DNA from: Neocallimastix lanati (nom. inval.) | Taxonomy: Eukaryota > Neocallimastigomycota > Neocallimastigomycetes > Neocallimastigales > Neocallimastigaceae | Length of the DNA stretch: 64,000 nt | Assembly (NCBI GenBank): GCA_016946835.1 | Contig: JACVTC010000076.1 | Span: 512,501-576,500, forward strand | Reading direction: 5' to 3' | In this document: positions 12,351 to 22,254 of the stretch, in pieces | Layout of the letters: each line of letters begins with the position of its first letter | Numbering within the stretch: position 1 is the first letter of the stretch | Notes under the pieces: model-generated | The model's input: the letters and a program-made list of their open reading frames with translations, nothing else | Told to the model about the DNA's origin: nothing | The model's database searches: none | Translations under genes and position numbers: made by a program

Positions 12351-12829
12351 ACATCAACATCAATAATTAGATTTTCTTCTATTTCTATATTTTTATAAAT
12401 ATTTTTTAATTATATAATTAAAATTATTATATTAATTATCCAATATTATTCTTAATATCAATTTCGAAAAACTAGTTTTTCAATTATTTGTGAAAAAATT
12501 AATAAATAAATAAATAAATAAATAAAGAATGTAATAATATAAGTACAAATATATATAAAAAAAAATAAAATAAATATTTATTATTATTTATTATTAAAGA
12601 ATATTAAAGATAATTTATTTTTAAAAATAAAATGTATTATTTAATTATATATGTTAGAAAGCAAAAAAAACATTTATATTTAATGAGATTATTAATCAAT
12701 AATATTGTTTTATATATTAAATTACATCATCAATTGAATATAATAAAAATGTAAAAAAAAATTTTCATTTTGAAAACATTGATCTGTAATATTCTTTAAT
12801 AAAAAATAATATTAGATATTTATTTTATT
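12351..12829. other. AT-rich spacer
   Basis: Nothing recognisable beyond A/T simple sequence and poly-A/T tracts. Confidence 0.5.
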
Positions 12830-13230
12830 TTATTTTATTTTATTATATTTTATTCAATCTATACTTTATATTCATATTCTACTATTCATTTTATTTTATA
12901 TTAATTTGTTTTTTATTTTACATACTTATATTATTACATTCTTTATTTATTTATTTATTCATTTATTAATTTATTTATTTATACATTTATTTTTTTTACA
13001 TATAATTGTATTAAAGTTTTTTATGGCGTTAATAAAAAACTTTACAAGCCAATAAAAATAAATGGCGTATTGATGTATTTTAAAAATTGGAGAAATGCAA
13101 TACATTCCATGATATAAAATAGATTTATGTAAAATCATAAATTCTATACAAAGGCATAAATTTTATGTTATGAAAATATGGAGTGTTAGGCAATTAGTAA
13201 AATTTCATTTCGGAATAATAATAATAAATT
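12830..13230 (+). repeat. Dispersed GGCGTT element, copy B
   Basis: Homologous to copy A (180-440) across the ATGGCGTTAATAAAAAACTT core, ACAAGCCAATAAAAATAAAT and the ATATGGAGTGTTAGGCAATT end. Upstream, at about 12840-12895, is one reverse-oriented unit of the AAAGTACAGATTGAATAAAA minisatellite that is also attached to copy C and forms the tandem array at the right end of the window. Confidence 0.6.
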
Positions 13231-13575
13231 TAAATTATAAAATAAAATAAATAAATGAAATAAAATTTATATAATTAAATAACATAAATATATTAATAAA
13301 ACTTCTCAAAAAAAAAAAAAAAAATAAAGAGTATTATATAAAAGAATACATTTTCTTTATATTTATTCTTTACAACAGCAAAAGTTAACATTGTTATTGC
13401 CATTTTTAATATTTATTTTTATTATATTAATAAATAAAAGTCAATTAAGAATATTTATAATATGAACTAATAGAATTGAATATTTATATAAAATAAATTT
13501 AAATTTTAAAATAAAATAAATAAATGAAATGAAATTTATATTATTAAATGACATAAATATACTAATAAAACTTCT

Positions 13576-13615
<40 letters not shown>

Positions 13616-14139
13616 AATAAAATGAACCTAAAAGAGTATTATCAATATGATATATGTTATGTTATGCCATGTTATCAATAATATCATCATAGTTAATATG
13701 CAATTAATTTGTGTGTGATATTCATTTATATATTAATAATAATAATAATAATAATAAATTTTAATTCTATTGTTAATTTTTTAATTTTTTAAATCTATTT
13801 TTACATTTATTTTATTTTATATTTTATATTTTATTTTATTATTATTTTAAATTTATTTGTTTTACTATTTCATTATATATATATTAATAAAATAAATATA
13901 TATCAATATTTATATATAATAAAATGTTTATAATTTAAAAAATATTTTCATTTTTATTTTTATTATTATTACTAGAAATATTAATAAAGAATAACTATAT
14001 CTTTTAAATTAGTAATGTATAATCTATCGTTAGTTTTCTTTCTTTCTTTTTTTTTTTTTTTTTTAATTTCGCATTTACTATTTAAAAATATTATAACGTT
14101 CAAATTGGAATATTAACTTTTTTTTTTTTTATTTATTCT

Positions 14140-14204
<65 letters not shown>

Positions 14205-14295
14205 ATAGAAAAAAAAAAAGTTCATGTAATTAATAAGTAAATAAATAAATAAAGTTAAAAGTTTTGTAATCATTGCGACTATATATTTAAAAAAA
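13231..14295. other. AT-rich spacer including a cassette 3' flank copy
   Basis: No gene. A direct repeat built on AAAACTTCTCAAAAAAA occurs at about 13300 and 13567. The ankyrin-cassette 3' flank block (AAAATGTTTATAATTTAAA onward) is at about 13921-14060. Long T and A runs follow. Confidence 0.5.
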
Positions 14296-14963
14296 AAAAA
14301 AAAATACAAAACAAGGTAACGATGATAAATTAAAATTCATTCAAAAAAAAAAAAAAAAAAAAAGCTTTTATTCAATCTTAGCTGCAGCTGTAAAATAAAT
14401 AAAATACTCCTAAAATTTAGTCTAGAATTTTAAAAGGATAATAATACATTTACATATAAGCTATTGATAATAAGTATAAGTACAATACAACTATGGTTTT
14501 CAAAAAAAAGGTAGTAGCATTACAAAAAAAAAAAAAAAAAAAAAAGACCTAAAATGTTGTTCCATGTTGTGAGGTGGTTGCTAACATTTAGACATATTAA
14601 CTTTTTATTTATTAGATATTTTAATGTTCCAACCTTGTTTTTTTTTTTTTTTTTTTTTAAAAATGTTTAGATTGAACTCATTAGATTTATATTGAATTTT
14701 AAAAGGATAATAATACATTTACATATAAGCTATTGATAATAAGTATAAGTACAATACAACTATGGTTTTCAAAAAAAAGGTAGTAGCATTACAAAAAAAA
14801 AAAAAAAAAAAAAAAGACCTAAAATGTTGTTCCATGTTGTGAGGTGGTTGCTAACATTTAGACATATTAACTTTTTATTTATTAGATATTTTAATGTTCC
14901 AACCTTGTTTTTTTTTTTTTTTTTTTTTAAAAATGTTTAGATTGAACTCATTAGATTTATATT
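14296..14963. repeat. Dispersed repeat II with a 269-bp tandem duplication
   Basis: The segment 14425-14693 is repeated almost exactly as 14694-14963 (period 269). It includes ATGTTGTTCCATGTTGTGAG and GTAGTAGCATTACAAAA. A diverged copy of the whole element, including the ACAAGGTA start and GTCTAGAATTT, lies at about 39045-39470, and a partial copy at 42241-42350. All three lie immediately 3' of ankyrin genes. No coding capacity. An old LTR or a duplicated 3' UTR are both possible. Confidence 0.7.
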
Positions 14964-15047
14964 AAGCAACAAATACAATTTCACCATTTTTTATTAACTT
15001 TATTTATATCAGTTCCATGATCCATCAAGTATTCTACTAAATATTTA

Positions 15048-16529
15048 TTATTTATTTCCACTTTTACATGCTCTACATAATACTGTTTTACCATCTTTAT
15101 TTTCTTTATTTATATCTGCTCCATGTTCCACTAAGTATTCTACTAAATCTTCATTTCCATTTTCACATGCTCTAAATAATGGTGTTTCACCATTATTATT
15201 TTCTTTATTTATATCTGCCTTATGCTCCACCAAGTATTCTACTAAATCTTCATTTTCATTTCTACATGCAATAAATATTACTGTTTTACCATCATTATTT
15301 TCTTTATTTATATCCGCTCCATGTTCCACTAAGTATTCTACTAAATATTTATTTCCATTTTCACATGCTCTAAATAATGGTGTTTCACCATTATTATTTT
15401 CTTTATTTATATCTGCTCCATGTTCTACTAAGTATTCTATCAAATCTTTATGTCCATAACTACATGCAATATATAATACTGTTTCACCGTATTTATTAAA
15501 TTTATTTATATCTGCTCCACGTTCCACTAGGTATTCTACTAAAAATTTATTTCCATTTTTACATGCTTTATATAATACTGTTTCACCATATTTATTAAAT
15601 TTATCTATATCTGCTCCATGTTTCACCAATAATTCAATTAAAATTTCATTATTACTTTCACATGCAATAAATAATGCTGTTTCACCTATCCATCTATCTT
15701 TTTTATTTATATCTGCTCCATGTTCCACCAAGTATTCTACTAAATCTTTATTTTCACTAAAACATGCCATAAATAATGGTGTTTCACCATCCCTATTTTC
15801 TTTATTTATATCTGCTCCATGTTCCACCAAGTATTCTACAAAATCTTTATTTCCACTTCCACATGCTTTATATAATACTGTTTTACCATATTTATTAAAT
15901 TCATTTATATCTGCTCCATGTTTCACCAAGTATTCTACTAAATCTTTATTTTCACTTTTACATGCAATAAATAATGGTGTTTCACCATATCTATTAAATT
16001 TATCTATTTTATTTATATCTGTTCCATGTTTCACCAAGAATTCTATTAAATCTATATTTCCACTTTCACATGCATAAAATAATGGTGATTCTTCAAAAAT
16101 ATTATTTTTATTTACATCCAATCCATGTTCTACTAAATAATATATTAAATTTTTATTCATATTTTTAATTTTATAAGTCTTAACAAAACGAAATTTTTGA
16201 AAAAAATTTTTCTCTTTTTTATAATCTATTATTATCTTATATTCTTCTCTAGAAATTTCTTGATTTAATTCCTCAGTAGAAATAAAAGCTTTATTTTTAT
16301 ATAGTAAAAGTAGCCATTTAATAAAATCATTATCATAAATCTTCGAATTATCAAAAATAATTTTTAATAATTCCATTTCATTCTCTTTTAAGAATAATTT
16401 TATTAAGGAAGAAGATATACATAAATCATGATGATTATCATTTATTAAATTTTCTAATATTTCAGGTGTAAGTTTCTTTTCATTATATATTTCTAATAAT
16501 ATATCTTTCTTATTTATACCATTATTCAT
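15048..16529 (-). CDS. Ankyrin-repeat protein, truncated 3' end (about 11 repeats)
   Basis: A 493-residue protein starting MNNGINKKDILLEIYNE, the standard family start. Residues 1-135 form the shared N-terminal domain and about 11 ankyrin repeats follow. The frame ends abruptly inside a repeat (..ACKSGNK then stop). A 7-bp insertion in an AATAAATAATAAAT run at about 15041-15057 shifts the frame. Beyond it, 14964-15047 still encodes repeat remnants (YLMDHGTDINKVN) in another frame, which then breaks again. The gene has therefore lost its C-terminal cap; the remaining protein could still fold as an ankyrin solenoid. No secretion or membrane signal is visible. Confidence 0.88.
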   Translation of the reverse strand: MNNGINKKDILLEIYNEKKLTPEILENLINDNHHDLCISSSLIKLFLKENEMELLKIIFDNSKIYDNDFIKWLLLLYKNKAFISTEELNQEISREEYKIIIDYKKEKNFFQKFRFVKTYKIKNMNKNLIYYLVEHGLDVNKNNIFEESPLFYACESGNIDLIEFLVKHGTDINKIDKFNRYGETPLFIACKSENKDLVEYLVKHGADINEFNKYGKTVLYKACGSGNKDFVEYLVEHGADINKENRDGETPLFMACFSENKDLVEYLVEHGADINKKDRWIGETALFIACESNNEILIELLVKHGADIDKFNKYGETVLYKACKNGNKFLVEYLVERGADINKFNKYGETVLYIACSYGHKDLIEYLVEHGADINKENNNGETPLFRACENGNKYLVEYLVEHGADINKENNDGKTVIFIACRNENEDLVEYLVEHKADINKENNNGETPLFRACENGNEDLVEYLVEHGADINKENKDGKTVLCRACKSGNK

Positions 16530-16721
16530 ATTTTTTTTTTTTTTTTTTGTTTTTTTTTGTTTTGTTTTGTTTTGTTTTAGTATAATTTTTATTTAATTAA
16601 ATTTTATTTTCTTAATAAATAAAAAAATGGAATAAATATATATATATATAAAAATTAAAAATAAAACAAAAAAAAAGAAAGAAACTAAAGAGAATTTAAA
16701 CAAAAAAAAAAAAAAAAAAAA

Positions 16722-16747
16722 GAGTATCTTTTATATACACGATAATT
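16722..16747 (-). promoter_or_regulatory. TATA-box core promoter of the ankyrin family
   Basis: On the minus strand: AATTATCGTGTATATAAAAG followed by ATACTC. It is about 195-220 bp upstream of the ATG at 16529. It matches the equivalent sites upstream of the other ankyrin genes. Confidence 0.55.
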
Positions 16748-17341
16748 AAAATTAAAAAAAAAAAAAAAAAAAAAAAAACGGAATTAAAAAAGTTTTAATT
16801 AAAAAAAAAATTAAATTTAAATTTATAAATTTTAAAAAAATTTTTTTTTTTTTTTTTTAGTAATTTTTAATATCCAATTAAATTTATTAAAGTGTTATTT
16901 AAGAATTGTAAATTAAATATTAAATATTCAATTCAATAAATATTAAATATTCAAAAAATATTAAATATTCAATAAATAGTAAATAAATAGTAAATAAATA
17001 GTAAATAAATATTCAATAAATAGTAAATAAATATTAAATAAATAGTAAATAAATATTCAATAAATATTAAAAGTTTTAACAAAAATATTTTAATGTAAAG
17101 AAATCATATTATTCATTTTAATCTATCCATGTAAGATATATAACCAATAATAATAACAAGCATATTAACTATAAATGCCATAAAAATGGATTAATATTTA
17201 ACTATTCTTTTATTCATTTTAATCTATCATTCTAATAAAAGAAAGTTTTAACTTTTAAAAATTAAATATATTTAAAAATTTATGGAACTAAAAAAAAAAA
17301 AAAAAAAAAATTAAAAATATTAAATATAATAAAATAATATT
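16748..17341. repeat. Ankyrin cassette upstream block, interrupted by copia
   Basis: AT-rich sequence with AATATTCAATAAATAGTAAA tandem repeats at about 16920-17070 and the cassette motif TTTATGGAACTAAAAA near 17280. The cassette resumes only after the copia element, near 28470, so the element split this upstream region. Confidence 0.5.
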
Positions 17342-17346
17342 ATAAA
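17342..17346 (+). repeat. Target-site duplication of copia element (ATAAA)
   Basis: ATAAA directly precedes the left LTR and recurs at 28223-28227 directly after the right LTR. The AT-rich context weakens the evidence, but both LTRs are exactly 252 bp with these borders. Confidence 0.7.
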
Positions 17347-17598
17347 TGTTAAAAATAAAGTTCAAATAGTATAGTAATTTATATTATATATATTTAAATC
17401 TCTATGTATGTATGTATGTATGTGGCTTAATACATATAATATTAATATGAAGTTATTGTGTAATTGATGTAGTAAAAAACTAATACATGTAATTAGTATA
17501 AAATAAAATAATAATTTAATAATTAAATAAAATAGAACTTAAATAAAAAAAAAAAAAAAAAATAAAAAAATAAAATAAAATAAAAATAAAAAACAAAA
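17347..17598 (+). repeat. Copia 5' LTR (252 bp)
   Basis: Begins TGTTAAAAATAAAGTTC and ends in an A-rich stretch ..AAAAAACAAAA. It includes four tandem TATG units near 17405 and GTGGCTTAATACATATAA. Identical to 27971-28222 by eye. The AT-rich LTR should carry promoter and terminator; no single TATA box can be singled out. Confidence 0.93.
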
Positions 17599-17618
17599 GA
17601 TTAAGAGTCTCATTAGCA
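17599..17618 (+). promoter_or_regulatory. Copia primer-binding site matching a tRNA-Lys(CUU) anticodon arm
   Basis: GATTAAGAGTCTCATTAGCA starts at the first base after the LTR. Its complement contains ATGAGACTCTTAATC, i.e. the CUU anticodon loop of tRNA-Lys. The same GATTAAGAG sequence follows the LTR of the decayed copia at 48325-48564 and an LTR remnant at 42749 (minus strand). Known copia elements prime with the 5' half of tRNA-iMet cut in the anticodon arm; a tRNA-Lys half is the inferred counterpart here. Confidence 0.6.
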
Positions 17619-17621
17619 GTA

Positions 17622-18176
17622 ATGAGTGAAAAAAGGAATATAACGAATACTGTTGAAGAAACAGTAAATACATTAAACCAAATAAATACAGTAAACATAG
17701 CAAATAAACCAACTACTACAAAACACCTATTAACATCAAATAACTACAGACTATGGTTAACGGATATGGATCTTTTATTAGTTATTAATGATGTTGATGA
17801 CTATGTTTACGAAGAAAAGATAAAAGTTATAAAGAAAAACAAAATAGCTAAAGAAAATCTAAAGAAATATAAAAAGGTTAGAGGTTGTGATGAATTATAT
17901 TATGAAAAAGACGTCACAAAAGAGATGATAAAGCTAGATTCTTTAGCTAAGCATCTGATAAACAATAGCATATCAGATGAAATCAAAATTAAATTAGATT
18001 TTCAAAGATCTAGTGCCTATCAAATTTGGAACATTTTAAAAGCAAGTAATACTAGATCAAATGAAGAAAGGAAATTAGAATTAAAAAATAAGTTAAAGAA
18101 TATGAAATATAACAAAGAAAATGATATTTCATTATTTATTGAAGAAATGAACAACATTTTCAATGAATTAAGTAGT
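17622..18176 (+). CDS. Copia gag, N-terminal part (split by insertion)
   Basis: 185 codons starting MSEKRNITNTVEE, the first ATG after the primer site. It contains the copia gag (UBN2-like) pattern: LLTSNNYRLWLTDMD near residues 37-51, AYQIWN near 133-138 and NDISLFIEEMNNIFNELSS at the end. The chromovirus LTR starts at the next base. The reading frame continues exactly at 22888 (L-E-M-E-I-S-D) if the insert and one target-duplication copy are ignored, giving a gag of about 346 residues. As it stands the frame runs nine codons into the LTR and stops, so this copy cannot make full-length gag. Confidence 0.9.
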
Positions 18177-18804
18177 TGTAACGAATATTGGAATATCCGT
18201 GTTTTAAAGAGTGTAACACAATAGGTAAGCACTTTTTGATTAATAAGTAATTTGGTTTTTTAAAATATAGTTTTATTAATTAAGAAATTTAAAAATATTA
18301 ATTATAAAGATTAATTATTGTAATATTTCGAATTACTTATTAATTAATTCAATAATTAATAAAAACACGAAGAAAAATATTTTCATTCGTGAAGTTCGCA
18401 CTATTTATACTTTTAACGGAAAAACAGTTTTAACATGTAAAAATAATTTTAAAGAAATATTTAGAAACATGTTTGTAATAATTAATAATGTAAAGTTTCT
18501 AGAATATAGATTTTAATTGATGAAAATGAATCTTATCAAAAAAGAATAAAATAATTTATATAATAAGAATTTCTAAATTCATTTCGGTTGAATTACGAAC
18601 CGAAAGAATCTTTAACTTTCTATAATTTTATACAGAAAGAATATTCAAGAAGATATTATTAATATTTAATAAAATAATTAATAAAATAATTATTTATGCA
18701 AAATGGGTTGAGGTGTGAGTCGAACCCATGAAGTATTGGTCATGGTCAATGTAACTAACCATTGAACCAAGGTTCTAATTTTACTAACTGAGGATTTCGT
18801 TACA
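18177..18804 (-). repeat. Chromovirus 3' LTR (628 bp)
   Basis: Identical by eye to 22255-22882. It contains the same TATA box (18401-18409, minus) and the predicted transcript start (about 18368). Confidence 0.93.
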
Positions 18805-18807
18805 TGG

Positions 18808-18816
18808 TCCGCCTCC
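18808..18816 (-). promoter_or_regulatory. Purine-rich tract next to chromovirus 3' LTR
   Basis: On the sense (minus) strand GGAGGCGGA lies 3 bases upstream of the 3' LTR, the place expected for the plus-strand primer. It is short and imperfect. Confidence 0.4.
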
Positions 18817-19135
18817 AGGATTCGGATACCAGACGAATCTAACAGTTAGGCATAACTTATACTAAAATTAAGCAAACTAAACTAAACTAAACTAAATTAA
18901 ACTAAACTAAACTAAAAAAAATAAAATAAAAATAATAATTAACCATTTTATAGTACGAACTTTTTTGAATAAAATTACATGATATTAATAAAGTTACATG
19001 AATATAATATATAATAAGAATACATGAATATTAATAATATTTAATAATATAAAATAATATTTAGTAATATTGATATTAATAAATTAATATAAGTTTGATA
19101 TTAATAAAGTAAAGATTCATTTTCAAGTTTTAATT

Positions 19136-21142
19136 TTAGTTATTTTTGTTAAATTCTTTTAAGAGTTTAGGGCAATTTAGATTTTCTTCGGGTTCCCAAG
19201 ATGCTTCAGATAAAGGATAACCTTTCCATTTAATGAGATATTGAATTTTTCCATAATGTTTTCTTTTATCCAGAATCTTTTCAACTTCATATTCTTCTTC
19301 ATCATCTATGATAACCGGTGGAGGTGGTGTTTGAGTTCTATTAAAATTGTCTTCATAATATGGTTCTAATTCGGATACATGTATAATTGGATGAATTCTA
19401 TACTTCTTTGGTAGATCTAATTTGTAAGTTACCGGAGAGATTTTCTTTATAATTTTGAAAGGTCCTAATTTTCTTGGTTTAAGTTTTTTGTTTTTGTTTC
19501 TTAAAATGAGAGAACTATTCAGCCATACTTTATCATTTTTCTTGAATTCTGGGGCTTGGGTTCTGTGTTTATTTGCAAAGTTTTCTTGTTTCTTAGAGGC
19601 GGTTTCCAAATTCTTTTTTAATTCCTTAGAGAGATCAGATAAATTTACTACAAAGTCTTCAGCTCTTGGTACATCGATGTTACTTGGTATTTCTGGTGAA
19701 TGCCTAGGATTGAATCCATAATTTGCATCGGGTTTTAGTTTTATCTCACAATCATATTGACGATGAGGTGGTAGTTTGTTGGCAGATTTTTCATCGAAGA
19801 CATCAATAAATTGCAAAAGCTTTTCAGGAAGATTGTTCGTTTCAGGTTGATTAATTGATTCTAGGGTTTCATCATCAAGTTGGGGTTCTTTTTCTGTAAC
19901 GTGAGCAGTGAAAGTCATAGGAATAACCAGGCAATTATTAGTGCAATAACTTGATTTAAAGCATAGTTTCTTTTCAGAGAAATTTATCATTGGATTATGG
20001 GTACAGAGCCATTCAGAGCCAAGTATGCAGCAGTAAGAGGGTAAATCGATGATGTAGAATTCAGCTAAGCATTTGTGATTATCATAAGTGAGGGAGAGTG
20101 GCATGGTTTTGCCTAATATAGTTTGATTTCCACCTATACCGGAGACTTGTGGGACAACATTTTGTTTTTCGAAGGGAATATTATTTTCTTTTGCGAAGTA
20201 AATATCCATAAGATTTAATTGTGATCCGGAGTCAATTAAAATTTTGGTTTTAACAGAAGCGTTTGAGGTACTTATATTGAATTCAAAGGTTGCAGTTTTA
20301 ACATTGGGATTATCAGAGAGTCTTGGTCTTGGTTTGGTTGTTTCTGGATTTGTTACGTAAGTAGTATTACTGCTTGTACTGTTATTATTGTTTCTTTTTC
20401 TGTTTTTGATGGGGCAATTATCAAGTTGGTGGTCAGTAGATCCACAATAGAGGCAGAGGTTTTCCTTTCTTCTTCTTTCTTTCTCTTCTTTTGAAAGAGG
20501 TCCATGGGTTTTATTAGGTTTGGATTGAAAAGGTTTTTTACCAGCGTTTCTTTTAAAATTGTTTCTAGTATTACTATTATTGTTGTTTTGTCGGTTGGTT
20601 AAGTTATTAAAGTTTCGATGGTTTGATATGCGGCTATCGATTCTGGAAGCAATTGTTTGCATTGCGAATAATGAACGGGGTCCTGGAAACATTTCGAGTA
20701 TTCTGGTAGCTATTTGGTCTTGTAATCCATCCAAGAAAGCATCCATCTTGGCTTCTTCGTTCCAAGATGAATCATCAGCATATCGGTTGAATTCCATGAT
20801 GTAATGTTGAATATCACCGATTCTTTTTTGCTTTATTGTTCTTAACCTATGGTTTGCCACGAAAGTTGCGTCATTATTCCCAAAAACCGATTTCATTCGT
20901 TCGATGAATTCTTCGTAATTACCTAGGCATGGATCCATGTTTTCAATTAACGTTGCTGCCCAGTTCATAGCGGTTCCATATAGTCTTGAAATAATGTATA
21001 CCACTTTTGATTCATCATCAACGAATCTATCTGGATAGATCATAAAAAGAAGTTCAATTTTAGCGAGGAATCCTTTAAAATACCTTCTATCGCCGGCGAA
21101 TCCATCCTTGAGTGTTGCATTACTATTGTTTACTTCTTCCAT
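19136..21142 (-). CDS. Chromovirus Gag-protease-chromodomain fusion (in-frame deleted polyprotein)
   Basis: 668 residues. Gag capsid-like region at about 15-175 ([22 protein letters not shown]). CCHC zinc knuckle C230-C233-H238-C243. Retropepsin with DSG at 304-306 and a GSEWL flap-side segment near 375. Residues 446-473 are the entry to reverse transcriptase ([17 protein letters not shown]). The very next residues ([13 protein letters not shown], 474 onward) belong to the far end of the integrase core, so RT, RNase H and most of integrase are deleted in frame at about 19720-19730. The integrase C-terminal part ([20 protein letters not shown]) and a chromodomain (about 617-668: [28 protein letters not shown]) follow. 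It could make particles and target chromatin but cannot reverse transcribe or integrate alone. Confidence 0.93.
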   Translation of the reverse strand: MEEVNNSNATLKDGFAGDRRYFKGFLAKIELLFMIYPDRFVDDESKVVYIISRLYGTAMNWAATLIENMDPCLGNYEEFIERMKSVFGNNDATFVANHRLRTIKQKRIGDIQHYIMEFNRYADDSSWNEEAKMDAFLDGLQDQIATRILEMFPGPRSLFAMQTIASRIDSRISNHRNFNNLTNRQNNNNSNTRNNFKRNAGKKPFQSKPNKTHGPLSKEEKERRRKENLCLYCGSTDHQLDNCPIKNRKRNNNNSTSSNTTYVTNPETTKPRPRLSDNPNVKTATFEFNISTSNASVKTKILIDSGSQLNLMDIYFAKENNIPFEKQNVVPQVSGIGGNQTILGKTMPLSLTYDNHKCLAEFYIIDLPSYCCILGSEWLCTHNPMINFSEKKLCFKSSYCTNNCLVIPMTFTAHVTEKEPQLDDETLESINQPETNNLPEKLLQFIDVFDEKSANKLPPHRQYDCEIKLKPDANYGFNPRHSPEIPSNIDVPRAEDFVVNLSDLSKELKKNLETASKKQENFANKHRTQAPEFKKNDKVWLNSSLILRNKNKKLKPRKLGPFKIIKKISPVTYKLDLPKKYRIHPIIHVSELEPYYEDNFNRTQTPPPPVIIDDEEEYEVEKILDKRKHYGKIQYLIKWKGYPLSEASWEPEENLNCPKLLKEFNKNN

Positions 21143-21154
21143 TTTTTTTTTTTT

Positions 21155-21503
21155 TTTTAATTCTAATTATTGATTACTAATTATTAATTATTAATTATTA
21201 ATTATTATTAATTATTAAATATTGATTATTACTAATTATTATTAATTATTATTATTAATTATTACTAATTATTGAATATTGATTATTACTATTAATTATT
21301 ACTAATTATTGAATATTGATTATTACTATTAATTATTACTAATTATTGAATATTGATTATTACTATTAATTATTACTAATTATTGAATATTGATTATTAT
21401 TATTATTAATTATTAATTATTAATTATTAATTATTACTAATTATTGATTATTAATTATTATTAGTAATTATTAAATATTAAATATTAATTATTAATTATT
21501 ACT

Positions 21504-21572
<69 letters not shown>
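21155..21572. repeat. Simple-sequence leader of chromovirus (ATT-type array and T67)
   Basis: An array of ATTATTAATTATTACTAATT-type units with a 36-bp period containing TTGAATATTGATTATTACTA, followed by an uninterrupted run of about 67 T (21506-21572). In sense orientation this is a poly-A tract in the 5' leader upstream of the ORF. Confidence 0.8.
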
Positions 21573-21574
<2 letters not shown>

Positions 21575-21802
21575 TTATTATAATCATTAATTTTGATTGA
21601 ATAATAAATATACAATATAATTAATTATTAGAAGAAGTAAATATTTAATTTCAATATAAATAATTTTAATTTCAAGGATGGCTATATGGATTATTGAAAA
21701 TATTAATAATTTTAATATATAGTAAAATTCAAGGGTTCCGATTGAATTTATAAATTCATGCATGAATTTTGGTAGAAAAATTTATAGTCTTGGTAAGTGG
21801 TT

Positions 21803-22212
21803 TCCAAAAATAGTAGAAAATGGGATTCCTTAACGGGGTTCCAAAAAGAGTAATAGAGAATGGGATTACTTAACGGGGTTCCAAAAAGAGTAGTAGAGAA
21901 TGGGATTCCTTAACGGGGTTCCAAAAAAGAATAGTAGTAAATGGGATTCCTTAACGGTGTTCCAAAAATAGTAGTAGAAAATGGGATTCCTTAACGGTGT
22001 TCCAAAAATAGTAGTAGAAAATGGGATTCCTTAACGGTGTTCCAAAAATAGTAGTAGAAAATGGGATTCCTTAACGGGGTTCCAAAAATAGTAGTAGAAA
22101 ATGGGATTCCTTAACGGGGTTCCAAAAATAGTAGTAGAAAATGGGATTCCTTAACGGAGTTCCAAAAATAGTAGTAGAAAATGGGATTCCTTAACGGGGT
22201 TCCAAAAAGAGT
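21803..22212. repeat. 40-bp tandem repeat, about 10 copies, in chromovirus leader
   Basis: Unit: TTCCAAAAATAGTAGTAGAA followed by AATGGGATTCCTTAACGGGG. Variants differ at a few sites (GGGGT/GGTGT, AGAGT/ATAGT). It lies between the primer site and the ORF in the 5' leader. Confidence 0.85.
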
Positions 22213-22244
22213 AAAAGTGCAAAGGTATTGTGCTTAGTTTAGTG

Positions 22245-22254
22245 GTGTTTTTAT
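22245..22254 (-). promoter_or_regulatory. Putative Tf1-like self-primer binding site
   Basis: Directly after the sense-strand 5' LTR the sequence is ATAAAAACAC. It is exactly complementary to GTGTTTTTAT inside the same LTR (22437-22446). Adding the last LTR base extends the match to 11 nt. No tRNA match is needed. Confidence 0.6.

Noticed and set aside
18805-18822. TGGTCCGCCTCCAGGATT next to the left chromovirus LTR looks like a classic tRNA 3'-end primer site on the plus strand.
   Set aside because: The only ORF of the element (gag to chromodomain) runs on the minus strand, so this is the 3' LTR side. The opposite LTR has a self-complementary primer site instead. A reverse-oriented reading would leave the ORF antisense.
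21803-22212. Regular 40-bp repeats considered as a CRISPR array.
   Set aside because: There are no unique spacers; the units are directly contiguous. The repeats lie inside a eukaryotic LTR retrotransposon leader.
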